A model generated the notes under the pieces. It did no database searches, was not told where the DNA came from, and saw nothing but the letters and a program-made list of their open reading frames with translations. DNA of 64,000 bases. Origin: Opitutus sp. ER46. GTDB lineage: Bacteria > Verrucomicrobiota > Verrucomicrobiia > Opitutales > Opitutaceae. Location of the stretch: the NCBI RefSeq assembly GCF_003054705.1, contig NZ_QAYX01000022.1, positions 595,071 through 659,070 on the forward strand, given 5' to 3'. Shown piece after piece: positions 51,392 through 59,608 of this stretch (positions are counted from its first letter, which is position 1; every line of letters starts with the position of its first letter). The translations under genes and the position numbers were made by a program.

Positions 51392-52186
51392 CTAGGGCTG
51401 GGCCGTAAGAACAGCGGGAGTCACGATTTTCACGCCAAGGCGCGCATAGCGCTTCAGCAGCGCGCTGGGCGCCCCGGTATCGGTAAGGAAAATGTCCACG
51501 TCAGCCAGCGTCCCTGAGCGCGCCAGCGCGGTGCGGCCAAGCTTGGTGTGATCCGCCAGGATGCAGCAGCGCTCGGCAACGCGGCGCATCGTCCGATCCA
51601 CACGGGCCAGGCGCATATCCACGTTGTAGATGGCCCCGTCGGGTCCGATGGCGTCCGCCCCCTGGAAGGCCAGATCAACCGTAAACATTTCCAGGCAGTG
51701 CTCCGTGAGCGGACCGGTCAGGTCCGGACTGCCCTCGCGCAACACGCCACCGAGCAGCACCACCTCCACCCCACTCGCATGCTGCAGTTCCGACGCCACC
51801 GCGAGGCTCGGGGTGACGACGGTCAGCCGCTCGCCATCCTTCAGGAGCGCGGCCAGCTCGAGCGACGTCGTGCCGTTGTCGAGCATCAGCCGCTGGCCCG
51901 GCCGGATCAGCTTCCGGGCCTCCGCGGCGATCGCGCACTTTTCGGCCCGGTTTCGCTCCCGCCGCTCGCGGTAGTCGAATTCGAACATCATCCGCTCGGT
52001 CAACACCGCGCCGCCATGCGTCCGCTGGATCTGCAACTTCTCCTCCAGCGCGTCAAAGTCGCGGCGGATCGTCATCTCGCTCACGGCGAATTCCTGCGCC
52101 AGTTCGGTGATCGACACTCCCGGCTGTTGGGCCAGGCGATCGCGGATGATCGCCTGCCGGGCAGCGGAGGGGAGTTTCTTGACCAT
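51392..52186 (-). CDS. DeoR-family transcriptional repressor
   Basis: 264 aa. An N-terminal winged helix (residues about 5-60, ISITELAQEFAVSEMTIRRD style: VSEMTIRRDFDALE) precedes the DeoR sugar-sensing domain with LDNGTTSLELA, LLGGVLREGSPDLTGP and FQGADAIGPDGAIYN. Such proteins bind a phosphorylated sugar, often the product of a kinase in the same locus; an FGGY kinase gene is right upstream. Start ATG 52186 is used because the frame from 52222 adds residues lying in the operator. A matching dyad occurs here and before the aminotransferase operon, so it probably controls both. Confidence 0.92.
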   Translation of the reverse strand: MVKKLPSAARQAIIRDRLAQQPGVSITELAQEFAVSEMTIRRDFDALEEKLQIQRTHGGAVLTERMMFEFDYRERRERNRAEKCAIAAEARKLIRPGQRLMLDNGTTSLELAALLKDGERLTVVTPSLAVASELQHASGVEVVLLGGVLREGSPDLTGPLTEHCLEMFTVDLAFQGADAIGPDGAIYNVDMRLARVDRTMRRVAERCCILADHTKLGRTALARSGTLADVDIFLTDTGAPSALLKRYARLGVKIVTPAVLTAQP

Positions 52187-52205
52187 GACATCGGGTTTTC
52201 CGGCT

Positions 52206-52252
52206 ATGTTACAAAATGTCAAGTTCTAATTGATTCTAACGTGAATTAACAT
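52206..52252. promoter_or_regulatory. DeoR operator candidate, site A
   Basis: ATGTTACAAAATGTCA (52206-52221), 15 bases, then TAACGTGAATTAACAT (52237-52252). Each half is two TNACAT-like hexamers 10 bp apart, and the halves are inverted. It lies 20 bases before the deoR start in AT-rich DNA. The same design is at 55095-55142. TTCTAA repeated 10 bp apart (52224, 52234) fills the gap. Confidence 0.6.
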
Positions 52253-52304
52253 TTTGGCTCCGGGCCTGACTTCCCATCGCCCCCCTGCCGCTGACCCTTG
52301 CATC

Positions 52305-53696
52305 TCACACCGGCGCCGCCGATCGGTCAGGTGCAGAGGCCACGTAAGCGGCGTGCCGCCGCGCGTCGGGTTGATGGGTTCGCTCCGGCCGGACCATCGC
52401 GCGGGCGGCCTCGCCGATCGTGGGATACCGGCCGGCCGCGACAGCCGCCAACACGGCAGCGCCCAGGCAGGCTCGCTCCGGACAGGCGAGCGTGACGATC
52501 GGCACGCCGAGCAGGTCGGCTTTGATGGCCAGCCAGGCGGCACTGCGTGCGCCGCCGCCCGTCGCCGCTATGCTCCGGACCGGCACCCCGCCCGCCACCG
52601 CGGCGATCAGCGACCGGTGCGTCCAACCAATCTCCTCGAGCAGCTGGCGCACCGCCTTCGCCGGCTCGGCCCCCCAGCTCGCCGACCAGCGGGCCGCGGC
52701 CGGCCGGCTCCCCGGCGGCAGCGCGGCGGCTGCGGCGATGAGTTCCGCGATCGTACGGCCCGGCGCAAATTCCCGCTGAAACTGCTCCAGCTGCCCCGCT
52801 CCCGCGGGATGAAAGGCCAGCCGGTAGTAGCCGGTGCCGGCGCCATGCGGACCATGGAAACAGTGCGGCACCGGCGCGATCTCCGCCACGATGCGCAGGG
52901 CCGCGAGCACCGTGCCCGTCGAAATGCTCGTATCGGCGAACACCCCCAGCCCGGAGCCGATCGCCGCCACGTGATGATCCAGCCCGCCGACAGCAAAGGG
53001 CACGCCGGCAGCCAGGCCCAGCCAACGCTCCGCCCCGCGGCTGGTTCGGCCCGACGCGCTCCCCGGTGCCAGCGGCGTCGCCAGCAACGCCGGATCGACG
53101 CCAAACTCCGCCAGGGCCATCGGCCACCACCCGCGCTCCCGGAGATCGTACATCCCCAGCAGCGCGGCCGTGCTCGCGTCGCCCACCGGCTCTCCGGTCA
53201 GCGCGAGCGTGAAGTAGTCCGACAGCGTCAGCGCGCGCCGGGCCTGCGCCCACCACGCCGGCTTGTGTCGCCGGTACCAGTGCCATTTCACGACGGCGGC
53301 TTCGGCGGTGACCCCGGCAAACCCCACGGTGCGCTGGAATGATTCGGTCGCGCCGAACCGGGCGAACGCCTCCGGCACCTCGGCCCGATGATCGTTCCAG
53401 AACACGAGCGGGGTGAGGGCGGCGCCGTTCCGGTCCAACAGGACAAACGTGTTGGCCTGGGAGGAATACGAGAGCGCGGCGATGTCGCGCGGCGTCGCCT
53501 GCGCCTGCTGGAGGGCCTGCCCCAGGGCGGTGCGCAACAGCGTCCAGAACTGCCCCACTTCCAGCTCCGCCCAGCCGGGGTGCGGCGCCGATTTCTCGAC
53601 GGGCACGCGGCCCAGGCCCCGGAGCCCGCCGGCAGGATCGAACACGCCCACCTTGAAGTACGAGGTACCGAGGTCGATGCCGAGGAGCAGGGTCAT
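52305..53696 (-). CDS. FGGY-family carbohydrate kinase
   Basis: 463 aa. The actin-like ATPase fold is clear: LLLGIDLGTSYFKVGVFD (phosphate-1), VFWNDHRA, TLSDYFTLALTGE, GLDHHVAAIG and IAATGGGARSAAWLAIKADLLG (adenosine motif), then LACPERACLGAAVLA. FGGY enzymes phosphorylate sugars or polyols such as xylulose, gluconate, rhamnulose, erythritol or AI-2. The acceptor site does not match one that I can name. Its product is the likely effector of the adjacent DeoR. 9 bp after the ceramidase-like gene, so co-transcribed. Confidence 0.9.
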   Translation of the reverse strand: MTLLLGIDLGTSYFKVGVFDPAGGLRGLGRVPVEKSAPHPGWAELEVGQFWTLLRTALGQALQQAQATPRDIAALSYSSQANTFVLLDRNGAALTPLVFWNDHRAEVPEAFARFGATESFQRTVGFAGVTAEAAVVKWHWYRRHKPAWWAQARRALTLSDYFTLALTGEPVGDASTAALLGMYDLRERGWWPMALAEFGVDPALLATPLAPGSASGRTSRGAERWLGLAAGVPFAVGGLDHHVAAIGSGLGVFADTSISTGTVLAALRIVAEIAPVPHCFHGPHGAGTGYYRLAFHPAGAGQLEQFQREFAPGRTIAELIAAAAALPPGSRPAAARWSASWGAEPAKAVRQLLEEIGWTHRSLIAAVAGGVPVRSIAATGGGARSAAWLAIKADLLGVPIVTLACPERACLGAAVLAAVAAGRYPTIGEAARAMVRPERTHQPDARRHAAYVASAPDRSAAPV

Positions 53697-53705
53697 GAAC
53701 AGGAA

Positions 53706-55043
53706 TCAGCGTTCGGCCAGCAGGGCCAGGGTCGCCACCACGAACCGCTGGCCGTTTTGCGGCGCGAACAGGGCGTTGGATGCCTCATAGCACCCGCGTT
53801 GCGCCGCCTCCGGCGTGACGGTGTAACCCTGCAGTTCGCCGTTGGCCAAGGTGATGACAAAGGTGCGCGGCGCGGCGGCGCGGAGGGCCAGCGCATACTC
53901 GACAAAGAACTCTCCCGGCCAGCCCACCCAGGTATAGCCGTCGATCGAGATCACCTGGATCTCCGCCGGCGAGCGCGAGGCCTGAACTGCCGTCAGCCGC
54001 CCGTTGGCGGCGGAGCGGGCCAGCACCGCCGTCTCTTCCGCGCCGAAGACATCGCACTCCGCCGTCCGGACCATCGACGCCGGGGCACCGGTCTGCTTCA
54101 GGTGAGCGAAACGCGCCCGGGCCGCAGCCAGCGCGCGGTCGGCCGCCTCGATCGGCGGGAGTGCGCGGGGCTGCAGCTCCACCGTCGTGCCCTGCACCCG
54201 CACCCCCAGGTCGGTCGCAAAAACCATCCGGCCGATGGCCTCGGCCACGCGCTGGCCGAGGCGCTCGCCGATCCGCTCCGCTTCCGCGAGGGTGTTGCCG
54301 CGCGTCACATGCCGCGGGCTCTGGTTGCCGCCCGCGCCCTGATGATAGACGACGGGGCATCCCGCGCCCAGCAGCTGGTTCTGCAGGAAACGGCGCGCAA
54401 AGTACGGAAAATCGCCGCTGATGAGCGTGCTGTCCTCGTGCAGCACGGTCGGATGCATCGCGTGCACGATCATGCACGCAAGCGGCCGGTGGGTGTCCTG
54501 CGCCCGCGCCACCAGCACCGGCACTTCCGGGTCGGCGGGTCCCCACGGATCATGCCGGTTGCCGCCCGTGCCGTCGACCCGCGCGACCGCCAGTCCGAGC
54601 TCCGCCGGCTGCGCCGACCGCACCGCCCGCACGCCGCACTCGACGATTCGGTCACCCAGCCACGCCAGGTACGCCGGATCGGCGGGCGGCACGACGGGAT
54701 CCGCCACGTTGCTCACCATGTCCACCGTGACCGGCCCCGAATGGGTGTGCGTCGCACTCACCAGAATCGCCCCGACCGGCAGGTCCGTCGCGGCGGCAAT
54801 CCGCCGGCGGGCGGCCCCTGCCACCGGGCCCGGGACGAAGATCAGGTCGTGCGCCAGGAAAAGCGCCCGCCCCCCCGGGCTGGCCAGGTACAGCGCGGCG
54901 CACTGGAGCGGATCGTGGACCCCGGTGCTGAGCCGAGGAACATGCGGATACCCAAACAAGAAGACGGAACCGGACGGCGTGATGTCGACGGTGGCCGCGC
55001 CGGCGATCAGGCCGGCGGGGGGAAAGGAGGAAAACGCGTTCAT
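53706..55043 (-). CDS. Neutral ceramidase-like hydrolase, cytoplasmic
   Basis: 445 aa, with the N-terminal domain pattern of neutral/alkaline ceramidases: GAATVDITP, SATHTHSGP (zinc-ligand region) and HQGAGGNQSPRHV. True ceramidases are exported and about 650-700 aa; this has no signal peptide and lacks the C-terminal domain. Such short forms are common in Verrucomicrobia and Planctomycetes sugar loci and probably cleave a small amide, perhaps an N-acyl amino sugar or polyol. Start ATG 55043 is chosen as the frame from 55094 covers the operator region. It is first in the minus-strand run. Confidence 0.75.
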   Translation of the reverse strand: MNAFSSFPPAGLIAGAATVDITPSGSVFLFGYPHVPRLSTGVHDPLQCAALYLASPGGRALFLAHDLIFVPGPVAGAARRRIAAATDLPVGAILVSATHTHSGPVTVDMVSNVADPVVPPADPAYLAWLGDRIVECGVRAVRSAQPAELGLAVARVDGTGGNRHDPWGPADPEVPVLVARAQDTHRPLACMIVHAMHPTVLHEDSTLISGDFPYFARRFLQNQLLGAGCPVVYHQGAGGNQSPRHVTRGNTLAEAERIGERLGQRVAEAIGRMVFATDLGVRVQGTTVELQPRALPPIEAADRALAAARARFAHLKQTGAPASMVRTAECDVFGAEETAVLARSAANGRLTAVQASRSPAEIQVISIDGYTWVGWPGEFFVEYALALRAAAPRTFVITLANGELQGYTVTPEAAQRGCYEASNALFAPQNGQRFVVATLALLAER

Positions 55044-55094
55044 GCTGGAGAGCCGCTCAGGCGGCACGGTGCGGGTACGACCGTCCGGATGCAA

Positions 55095-55142
55095 ATGTTA
55101 TCTTTTGTGATCTTCCATCCTATTCTTGACATTCTATCACAT
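55095..55142. promoter_or_regulatory. DeoR operator candidate, site B
   Basis: ATGTTATCTTTTGTGA (55095-55110), 16 bases, then TGACATTCTATCACAT (55127-55142), the same four-hexamer dyad as site A. It lies in the divergent gap between the ceramidase-like and aminotransferase genes, so it can serve both operons. TTGACA (55126-55131) inside the right half could be a -35 box, though no good -10 follows. Confidence 0.6.
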
Positions 55143-55238
55143 TTCAGGAATCTCGGCCGGCGTCGCCAAACAATGATTGCTCCCCCCAGTCGGCCCCGCG
55201 CCGGCCGGGCCGGAGTCGGCCAACCCGAATTTTTCCCA

Positions 55239-56633
55239 ATGTTCATGACCTCTCCCGCTGGTAACGCATTTTCCTCCCTGGAATGGGGCCGCGTCGATCT
55301 CTCCCAAGTGCCCAGCATCACGGTGCCGCCGCCCGGCCCGCTCTCGCAGCAGCAGCACGCGCAGTGCACCCGCTATTTCAAGGGCCTCAGCAGTCAGGTG
55401 AAGCTGTTCCCCGTCGCGTTTGAATCCGGCCAGGGCTGCGTGCTGCGCGACGTCGACGGCAACCGCTACATCGACTTTTCCTCCGGCATCTACGTGACGA
55501 CGTTGGGGCACTGCCATCCCAAGGTCAGCGAGGCCATCGCGCGCATGGCCTCCCAGCTGATGAATGCCCACGATTTCACCACGCCGGTGAAAACTCAGCT
55601 GATGGAAAAGCTCGCGCAGGTGCTGCCGGGCGATTTCCACGGTTTCCAATTGTACGACTCCGGCACCACGGCCGTGGAAGCCGGCATCCGCGTGCTCCGC
55701 GCCGCCACCGGCCAGCACGAGATTCTCAGCTGCTTCTACGACTACCACGGCAAGACCTATGGCTCCGTGTCGCTCGGCCAGATCCGTTCCCACGTCTACG
55801 GCGCGGTCCGCGCGCCCGGTTCGCACATGCTGCCGCGGCCCGACACCTACCGGCCGATGTGGACCAAGGCGGACGGCACCATCGACACGGACAAGTACCT
55901 CGAATTCTACGAGCAGTACCTGAATCGGGCCACGGTGGGCAGCGTTGCCGGCTTTGTCCTTGAACCCATCCAGGGCTGGGGCGGCTCGGTCATGCCGCCC
56001 GATGACTTTTTCCCGAAGGTCCGCCAGTTCTGCGACCGGCACCGGATTCTGCTCATGGCCGATGAGGTGCTCACCGGCTGGGGCCGCACCGGCAAATGGC
56101 TTTGCCTCGAGCACTGGGGCGTCGTGCCCGACGTCGTGACAATCGGCAAGGGCTTCGGCAACGGCTTCCCGGTCACCTGTGTGGCCGTCCGCGAGCCCTA
56201 CAAAGAGAGTTTCGAGTCGATCTCGGCCTCGAGCAGCTACGGCGGCAATCCGATGGCCTGTGCCGCCGCCCTCGCCTCCACGCAGGTGATCGAGGAGGAA
56301 GGGCTGCTGGCGCACGCTGAAAAGCTCGGCCGGCTTGCCCTGCGTCGCATGCAGCGGATGCACCAGGCGCACCGCATTATCGGCGATGTCCGCGCGAAGG
56401 GCTGCCTGATGGGCATCGAACTTGTCAAGGACCGCACCACAAAGGAGCCCTTCGACCAGGCGGGCGCGCTCGTTTACCAGCGGGCGTTCCGCAAGGGCCT
56501 CGCCTGGATTCCCGCCGGGCACATCCTGCGGATGAGCCCGCCGATCGTCATGGACGAGGACACGCTACTGAAGGGCCTCGACCTTATCGACGAAGCCATC
56601 GGCGAGACCGAGCGGGAACTGGGCTACCGTTGA
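55239..56633 (+). CDS. Class-III PLP-dependent aminotransferase
   Basis: 464 aa. Fold-type I class III signatures: YIDFSSGIYVTTLGHCHP, LYDSGTTAVEAGIRVLRAAT (PLP phosphate site), HGKTYGS, MADEVLTGWGRTG (Asp under the pyridine ring) and IGKGFGNGFPVT with Schiff-base Lys304. Relatives include GABA, ornithine and amino-inositol/inosose aminotransferases. It probably moves an amino group between a keto-polyol or amino sugar and an amino acid. The start is uncertain: ATG 55239, 55245 or 55173; the first family-like residues follow 55245. It leads the plus-strand catabolic operon. Confidence 0.88.
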   Translation: MFMTSPAGNAFSSLEWGRVDLSQVPSITVPPPGPLSQQQHAQCTRYFKGLSSQVKLFPVAFESGQGCVLRDVDGNRYIDFSSGIYVTTLGHCHPKVSEAIARMASQLMNAHDFTTPVKTQLMEKLAQVLPGDFHGFQLYDSGTTAVEAGIRVLRAATGQHEILSCFYDYHGKTYGSVSLGQIRSHVYGAVRAPGSHMLPRPDTYRPMWTKADGTIDTDKYLEFYEQYLNRATVGSVAGFVLEPIQGWGGSVMPPDDFFPKVRQFCDRHRILLMADEVLTGWGRTGKWLCLEHWGVVPDVVTIGKGFGNGFPVTCVAVREPYKESFESISASSSYGGNPMACAAALASTQVIEEEGLLAHAEKLGRLALRRMQRMHQAHRIIGDVRAKGCLMGIELVKDRTTKEPFDQAGALVYQRAFRKGLAWIPAGHILRMSPPIVMDEDTLLKGLDLIDEAIGETERELGYR

Positions 56634-56706
56634 AGACTTCGCCGCCCGTCGCGCATCGCGAGCGTCCGCCCATCCGTCTTCCTCTCCCCCAACCCGCCCC
56701 TCCGCC

Positions 56707-57576
56707 ATGACCCTCTACCGGCTGAACCGGCTCTTCCATCCCGTCTCCCGTCGCTGCTTCGACGTCGCGATCGACCATGGTTTTTTCGACGAGGTATCGT
56801 TTCTTTCCGGCATCGAAAACATTGCCCGCGCCGTCGAAATCGTCGCCGCTGCGGGACCAGACGCGATCCAGCTCAGCGTCGGCCAGGCGCATCATCTCCA
56901 GGTGCGGCCCGGACGGCTCAAGCCCTCGCTGGTCCTGCGCGTCGACGTGGCCAACGTCTATGGCCGCACGTTGCCGCGCCAGTTGTACAGCCGGATGATT
57001 GACCAAGCCGTGGAACAGGCCCTCCGCCTTGATGCCGCCTGCGTTTGCGTAAACCTATTTCGGATTCCCGGCGAACCCGAGGTTGGCCAGCAGTGCGTCG
57101 AGAACATCCTCCGGCTGAAGCCCGCGTGCGAGCAATGCGGCCTGCCGATGATGGTCGAGCCGCTCGTGTTCCGCCCCCATGAGCAGGCCGGCGGCTACCA
57201 GGTTGATGGCGACGAGCGCAAGATCCTTCCGCTCGTGCGCCAGGCCGTGGAACTGGGCGCGGATGTCGTCAAGGCCGACCCGACCGACGACGTCACGCTG
57301 TACCATCGCGTCATCGAGGTCGCGGGCTCCGTGCCGGTGCTCGTTCGCGGGGGCGGCAAGGTCGGCGATCGCGAGATTCTCCAACGCACCATCGATCTGC
57401 TGGCCCAGGGTGCTTCCGGCATCGTCTACGGACGCAACATCATCCAACATGCCCGACCAGCCGCCATGACCCGGGCACTCATGGGCGTGGTCCACGAGGG
57501 CTGGTCGCTCGAAGCTGCCCTGGCCACGTTCGCCCCGTCCTCCGGTCCCGCTCCACAATCCCCCTCCAGCTTATGA
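56707..57576 (+). CDS. Class-I aldolase of the DeoC/FbaB/LacD superfamily
   Basis: A 289-aa TIM barrel. Motifs: FDVAIDHGFF near the N-terminus, MVEPLVFRP, GADVVKADPTDDV with predicted Schiff-base Lys189, PVLVRGGGKV and a C-terminal phosphate-binding GASGIVYGRNIIQH. The last motif implies a phosphorylated substrate, in keeping with the FGGY kinase. Relatives include LsrF, class-I FBP aldolase and the Cgl0159-type proteins of actinobacterial inositol loci. Its stop overlaps the next start by 4 bp (ATGA at 57573-57576). Confidence 0.85.
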   Translation: MTLYRLNRLFHPVSRRCFDVAIDHGFFDEVSFLSGIENIARAVEIVAAAGPDAIQLSVGQAHHLQVRPGRLKPSLVLRVDVANVYGRTLPRQLYSRMIDQAVEQALRLDAACVCVNLFRIPGEPEVGQQCVENILRLKPACEQCGLPMMVEPLVFRPHEQAGGYQVDGDERKILPLVRQAVELGADVVKADPTDDVTLYHRVIEVAGSVPVLVRGGGKVGDREILQRTIDLLAQGASGIVYGRNIIQHARPAAMTRALMGVVHEGWSLEAALATFAPSSGPAPQSPSSL

Positions 57577-58517
57577 AGAAAACGGCTCCATCATTTTCCT
57601 ACGCGCCTGCCGACTTCATCCCATTTCGCGATCGCGCCGTGCTTGATCGCGTGCGCCGGATCAAGCGGAAGGACATCACCCGGCACCGGAATCCCCAGTT
57701 CCGCATCTCCGTGATCCCGGACGCCGAGGTCGAATTCCGCTGGATGCTCGACATGTTCGACCGGATCAAGACCGCGATGGAGGCGGATCGGCCGTATGTC
57801 ATGATCATGCCGAATCCGTGGCCCAACTACCGCCGCCTCGCCGCGCTGCTCAACGCGGCGCGCGTGAACTGTCGGCGGCTGTATACGTTCAACATGGACG
57901 AGTACTCGAATGAGAAGGGCGAGATCGCACCGGAGACGTGGGAGCTCGGGTTCATGCACGCGTTCAAGAAGTACTTCTGGTCGCAGCTCGACCCGAAGCT
58001 GCGGCCGCCGGAAAGGCAGATCCAGGGCCCGACGACGAAGAACATCCGCGATTACGGCCGGATGATTGCGGACGCCGGAGGCGCCGACATCTGCTATCCC
58101 GGACCCGGCTGGTCCGGTCACCTGGCTTTCATCGATCCCGACGCCCCCGAATTCGCTGGGTCCCTCGAAGAGTGGAAGCAGATGGGCCCGCGGGTTTGCA
58201 CTCTCCACCCGCTCACCATCGCGCAAAATTCCCTGCACGGGAGCTTCGGCATGAGCGGCGACCTCGCCGCCGTCCCACCCAAGGCCGCCACCATCGGGCC
58301 GGCCGAGGTGATCGCCGCCAAGCACCGCATCGACATCCATGCCATCACCGTCGACGGCTCCTTCGCCTCGTGGCAGCGCTTTATCACGCGGCTGTGCCTG
58401 CACGGTCCCGTGACGCCCCGGGTTCCCCAATCCATCCTCCAGACGCTACCCACCGACGTCTGGCTCTCCGAATCCATCGCGGCCGACATCGAGCCCCGGT
58501 GGGACAAAGGGTACTAA
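57573..58517 (+). CDS. NagB-like protein (glucosamine-6-P deaminase fold) with altered active site
   Basis: 314 aa, longer than NagB (about 266). TFNMDEY (Asp109) matches the NagB catalytic segment. The G-x-G-x-D-G-H-I-A-F-N-E-P motif reads GPGWSGHLAFIDP: the Asp (141 in E. coli) is Ser181, the His is kept (His183), Asn is Ile and the Glu (148) is Asp188. So it is probably not a plain glucosamine-6-phosphate deaminase but an isomerase or deaminase on another phosphosugar. It overlaps the aldolase gene by 4 bp, so the two may act in sequence. Confidence 0.82.
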   Translation: MKKTAPSFSYAPADFIPFRDRAVLDRVRRIKRKDITRHRNPQFRISVIPDAEVEFRWMLDMFDRIKTAMEADRPYVMIMPNPWPNYRRLAALLNAARVNCRRLYTFNMDEYSNEKGEIAPETWELGFMHAFKKYFWSQLDPKLRPPERQIQGPTTKNIRDYGRMIADAGGADICYPGPGWSGHLAFIDPDAPEFAGSLEEWKQMGPRVCTLHPLTIAQNSLHGSFGMSGDLAAVPPKAATIGPAEVIAAKHRIDIHAITVDGSFASWQRFITRLCLHGPVTPRVPQSILQTLPTDVWLSESIAADIEPRWDKGY

Positions 58518-58576
58518 ACCATGCCGCGGACAACCCTCGCCCACCTGGCGCCGCCCGGCCCAAGCAAGTGACGGCG

Positions 58577-59551
58577 ATGCTCATCGACGGCCACAACCAC
58601 ATCGGCGCGGACCTGTTCTTCTATTTGAACGGGTTCTACCCGTACGCGCAGGACCTACCGGCGCTGGTGACCGAAGGCCGGCGCCATGGCGTTGACCGCT
58701 GGATCGTGTTCCCGATGGTGGCCACCGCCTGGTTCGAGCTGGCCGCGATGCGGCAAGGCCAGCTGCGGCCCGGCGGGCCGGAGAAGATCCCGTACGCCTT
58801 CGAGAACGAGCGGATGCTGCGCGAGGTGTACGAACTGTTCCCGGATCTCGGCCGGTTCACGCTGCCGTTTGCGATGCTCGATCCGATGCGCGAGCCGGCA
58901 GCCCAGGCGGCCCGGCTGCGCGAGCTGCATCACGAGTTCCCTTTTTACGGTCTGAAGATCCAGGCGACGATGATCCAGGCCGACGCCGGCGCGCTGCTCG
59001 GCGCGGGCCGCTGCTTCCTCGAGCTCGCCGAGGAGCTCAACCTTCCGATCCTGATGCACTCGAGCGTGGTCGCGACCGACCCGTGGTCGGAAGCCGGGCT
59101 CCTGCTGCGGATTGTCGCCGCCACGCCCCGCGTGCGCTTCTGCCTCGCGCATAGCTGCCGGTTCGACCGGGTGTATCTGGACCAGATCGCGTCGCTGCCA
59201 AACGCGTGGTTCGACTGCTCCGCGCATCGGATCCACTGCCAGGGGGCCACCCGTGAACTGGGGTTCGTCGCCGCTCCGGCGCGCCGGTTCGCCGCCGACT
59301 ACCGCGACCCCAATGCAGTGTTGCACGCGCTGGCGGAGGCTTATCCGACGAAGCTGATCTGGGGCTCCGACACGCCTTTCCAGAGCTATGTCGCGCGGGA
59401 GAATGGCGCGGTGATGTCGTTGCGCAGCACCTATGAGGAGGAGATTGCCTGCCTGCAATCGGTCCCCGCGCCGCTGCGCACCCAAATTAGCCACGAGAAC
59501 ACCCTCGCCTTCCTGCAAGTGAAGAGCCCGGCCGGCATTCTGCATTCTTGA
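58577..59551 (+). CDS. Amidohydrolase-2-like metal hydrolase/decarboxylase
   Basis: A 324-aa TIM-barrel protein. Metal and acid residues: His6 and His8 in DGHNHIG, LMHSS, LAHSCRFDR and WGSDTPF. Family members hydrolyse C-N, C-O or lactone bonds or decarboxylate aromatic acids. In a sugar operon a lactonase role (opening the lactone made by the Gfo/Idh enzyme) is reasonable but inferred. Start ATG 58577 begins the family's first strand; GTG 58568 is possible. The 59 bases before it hold only a chance 16-codon frame. Confidence 0.78.
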   Translation: MLIDGHNHIGADLFFYLNGFYPYAQDLPALVTEGRRHGVDRWIVFPMVATAWFELAAMRQGQLRPGGPEKIPYAFENERMLREVYELFPDLGRFTLPFAMLDPMREPAAQAARLRELHHEFPFYGLKIQATMIQADAGALLGAGRCFLELAEELNLPILMHSSVVATDPWSEAGLLLRIVAATPRVRFCLAHSCRFDRVYLDQIASLPNAWFDCSAHRIHCQGATRELGFVAAPARRFAADYRDPNAVLHALAEAYPTKLIWGSDTPFQSYVARENGAVMSLRSTYEEEIACLQSVPAPLRTQISHENTLAFLQVKSPAGILHS

Positions 59552-59608
59552 CCCGGCGCCGCCGGCGCGGCGCTTCCCTTCTGTCCGCAACCCCGAAACT
59601 CCCGGTTG

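Noticed and set aside
53388..55172. The first 595 codons of a 1081-codon plus-strand frame ahead of the aminotransferase
   Set aside because: This part is antisense of the FGGY kinase and ceramidase-like genes and has their mirror composition. Only the last 464 codons are the aminotransferase.
58521..58571. A 16-codon frame between the NagB-like and amidohydrolase genes
   Set aside because: Too short, with no ribosome-binding site; its GTGA overlap with a possible GTG start is probably chance.
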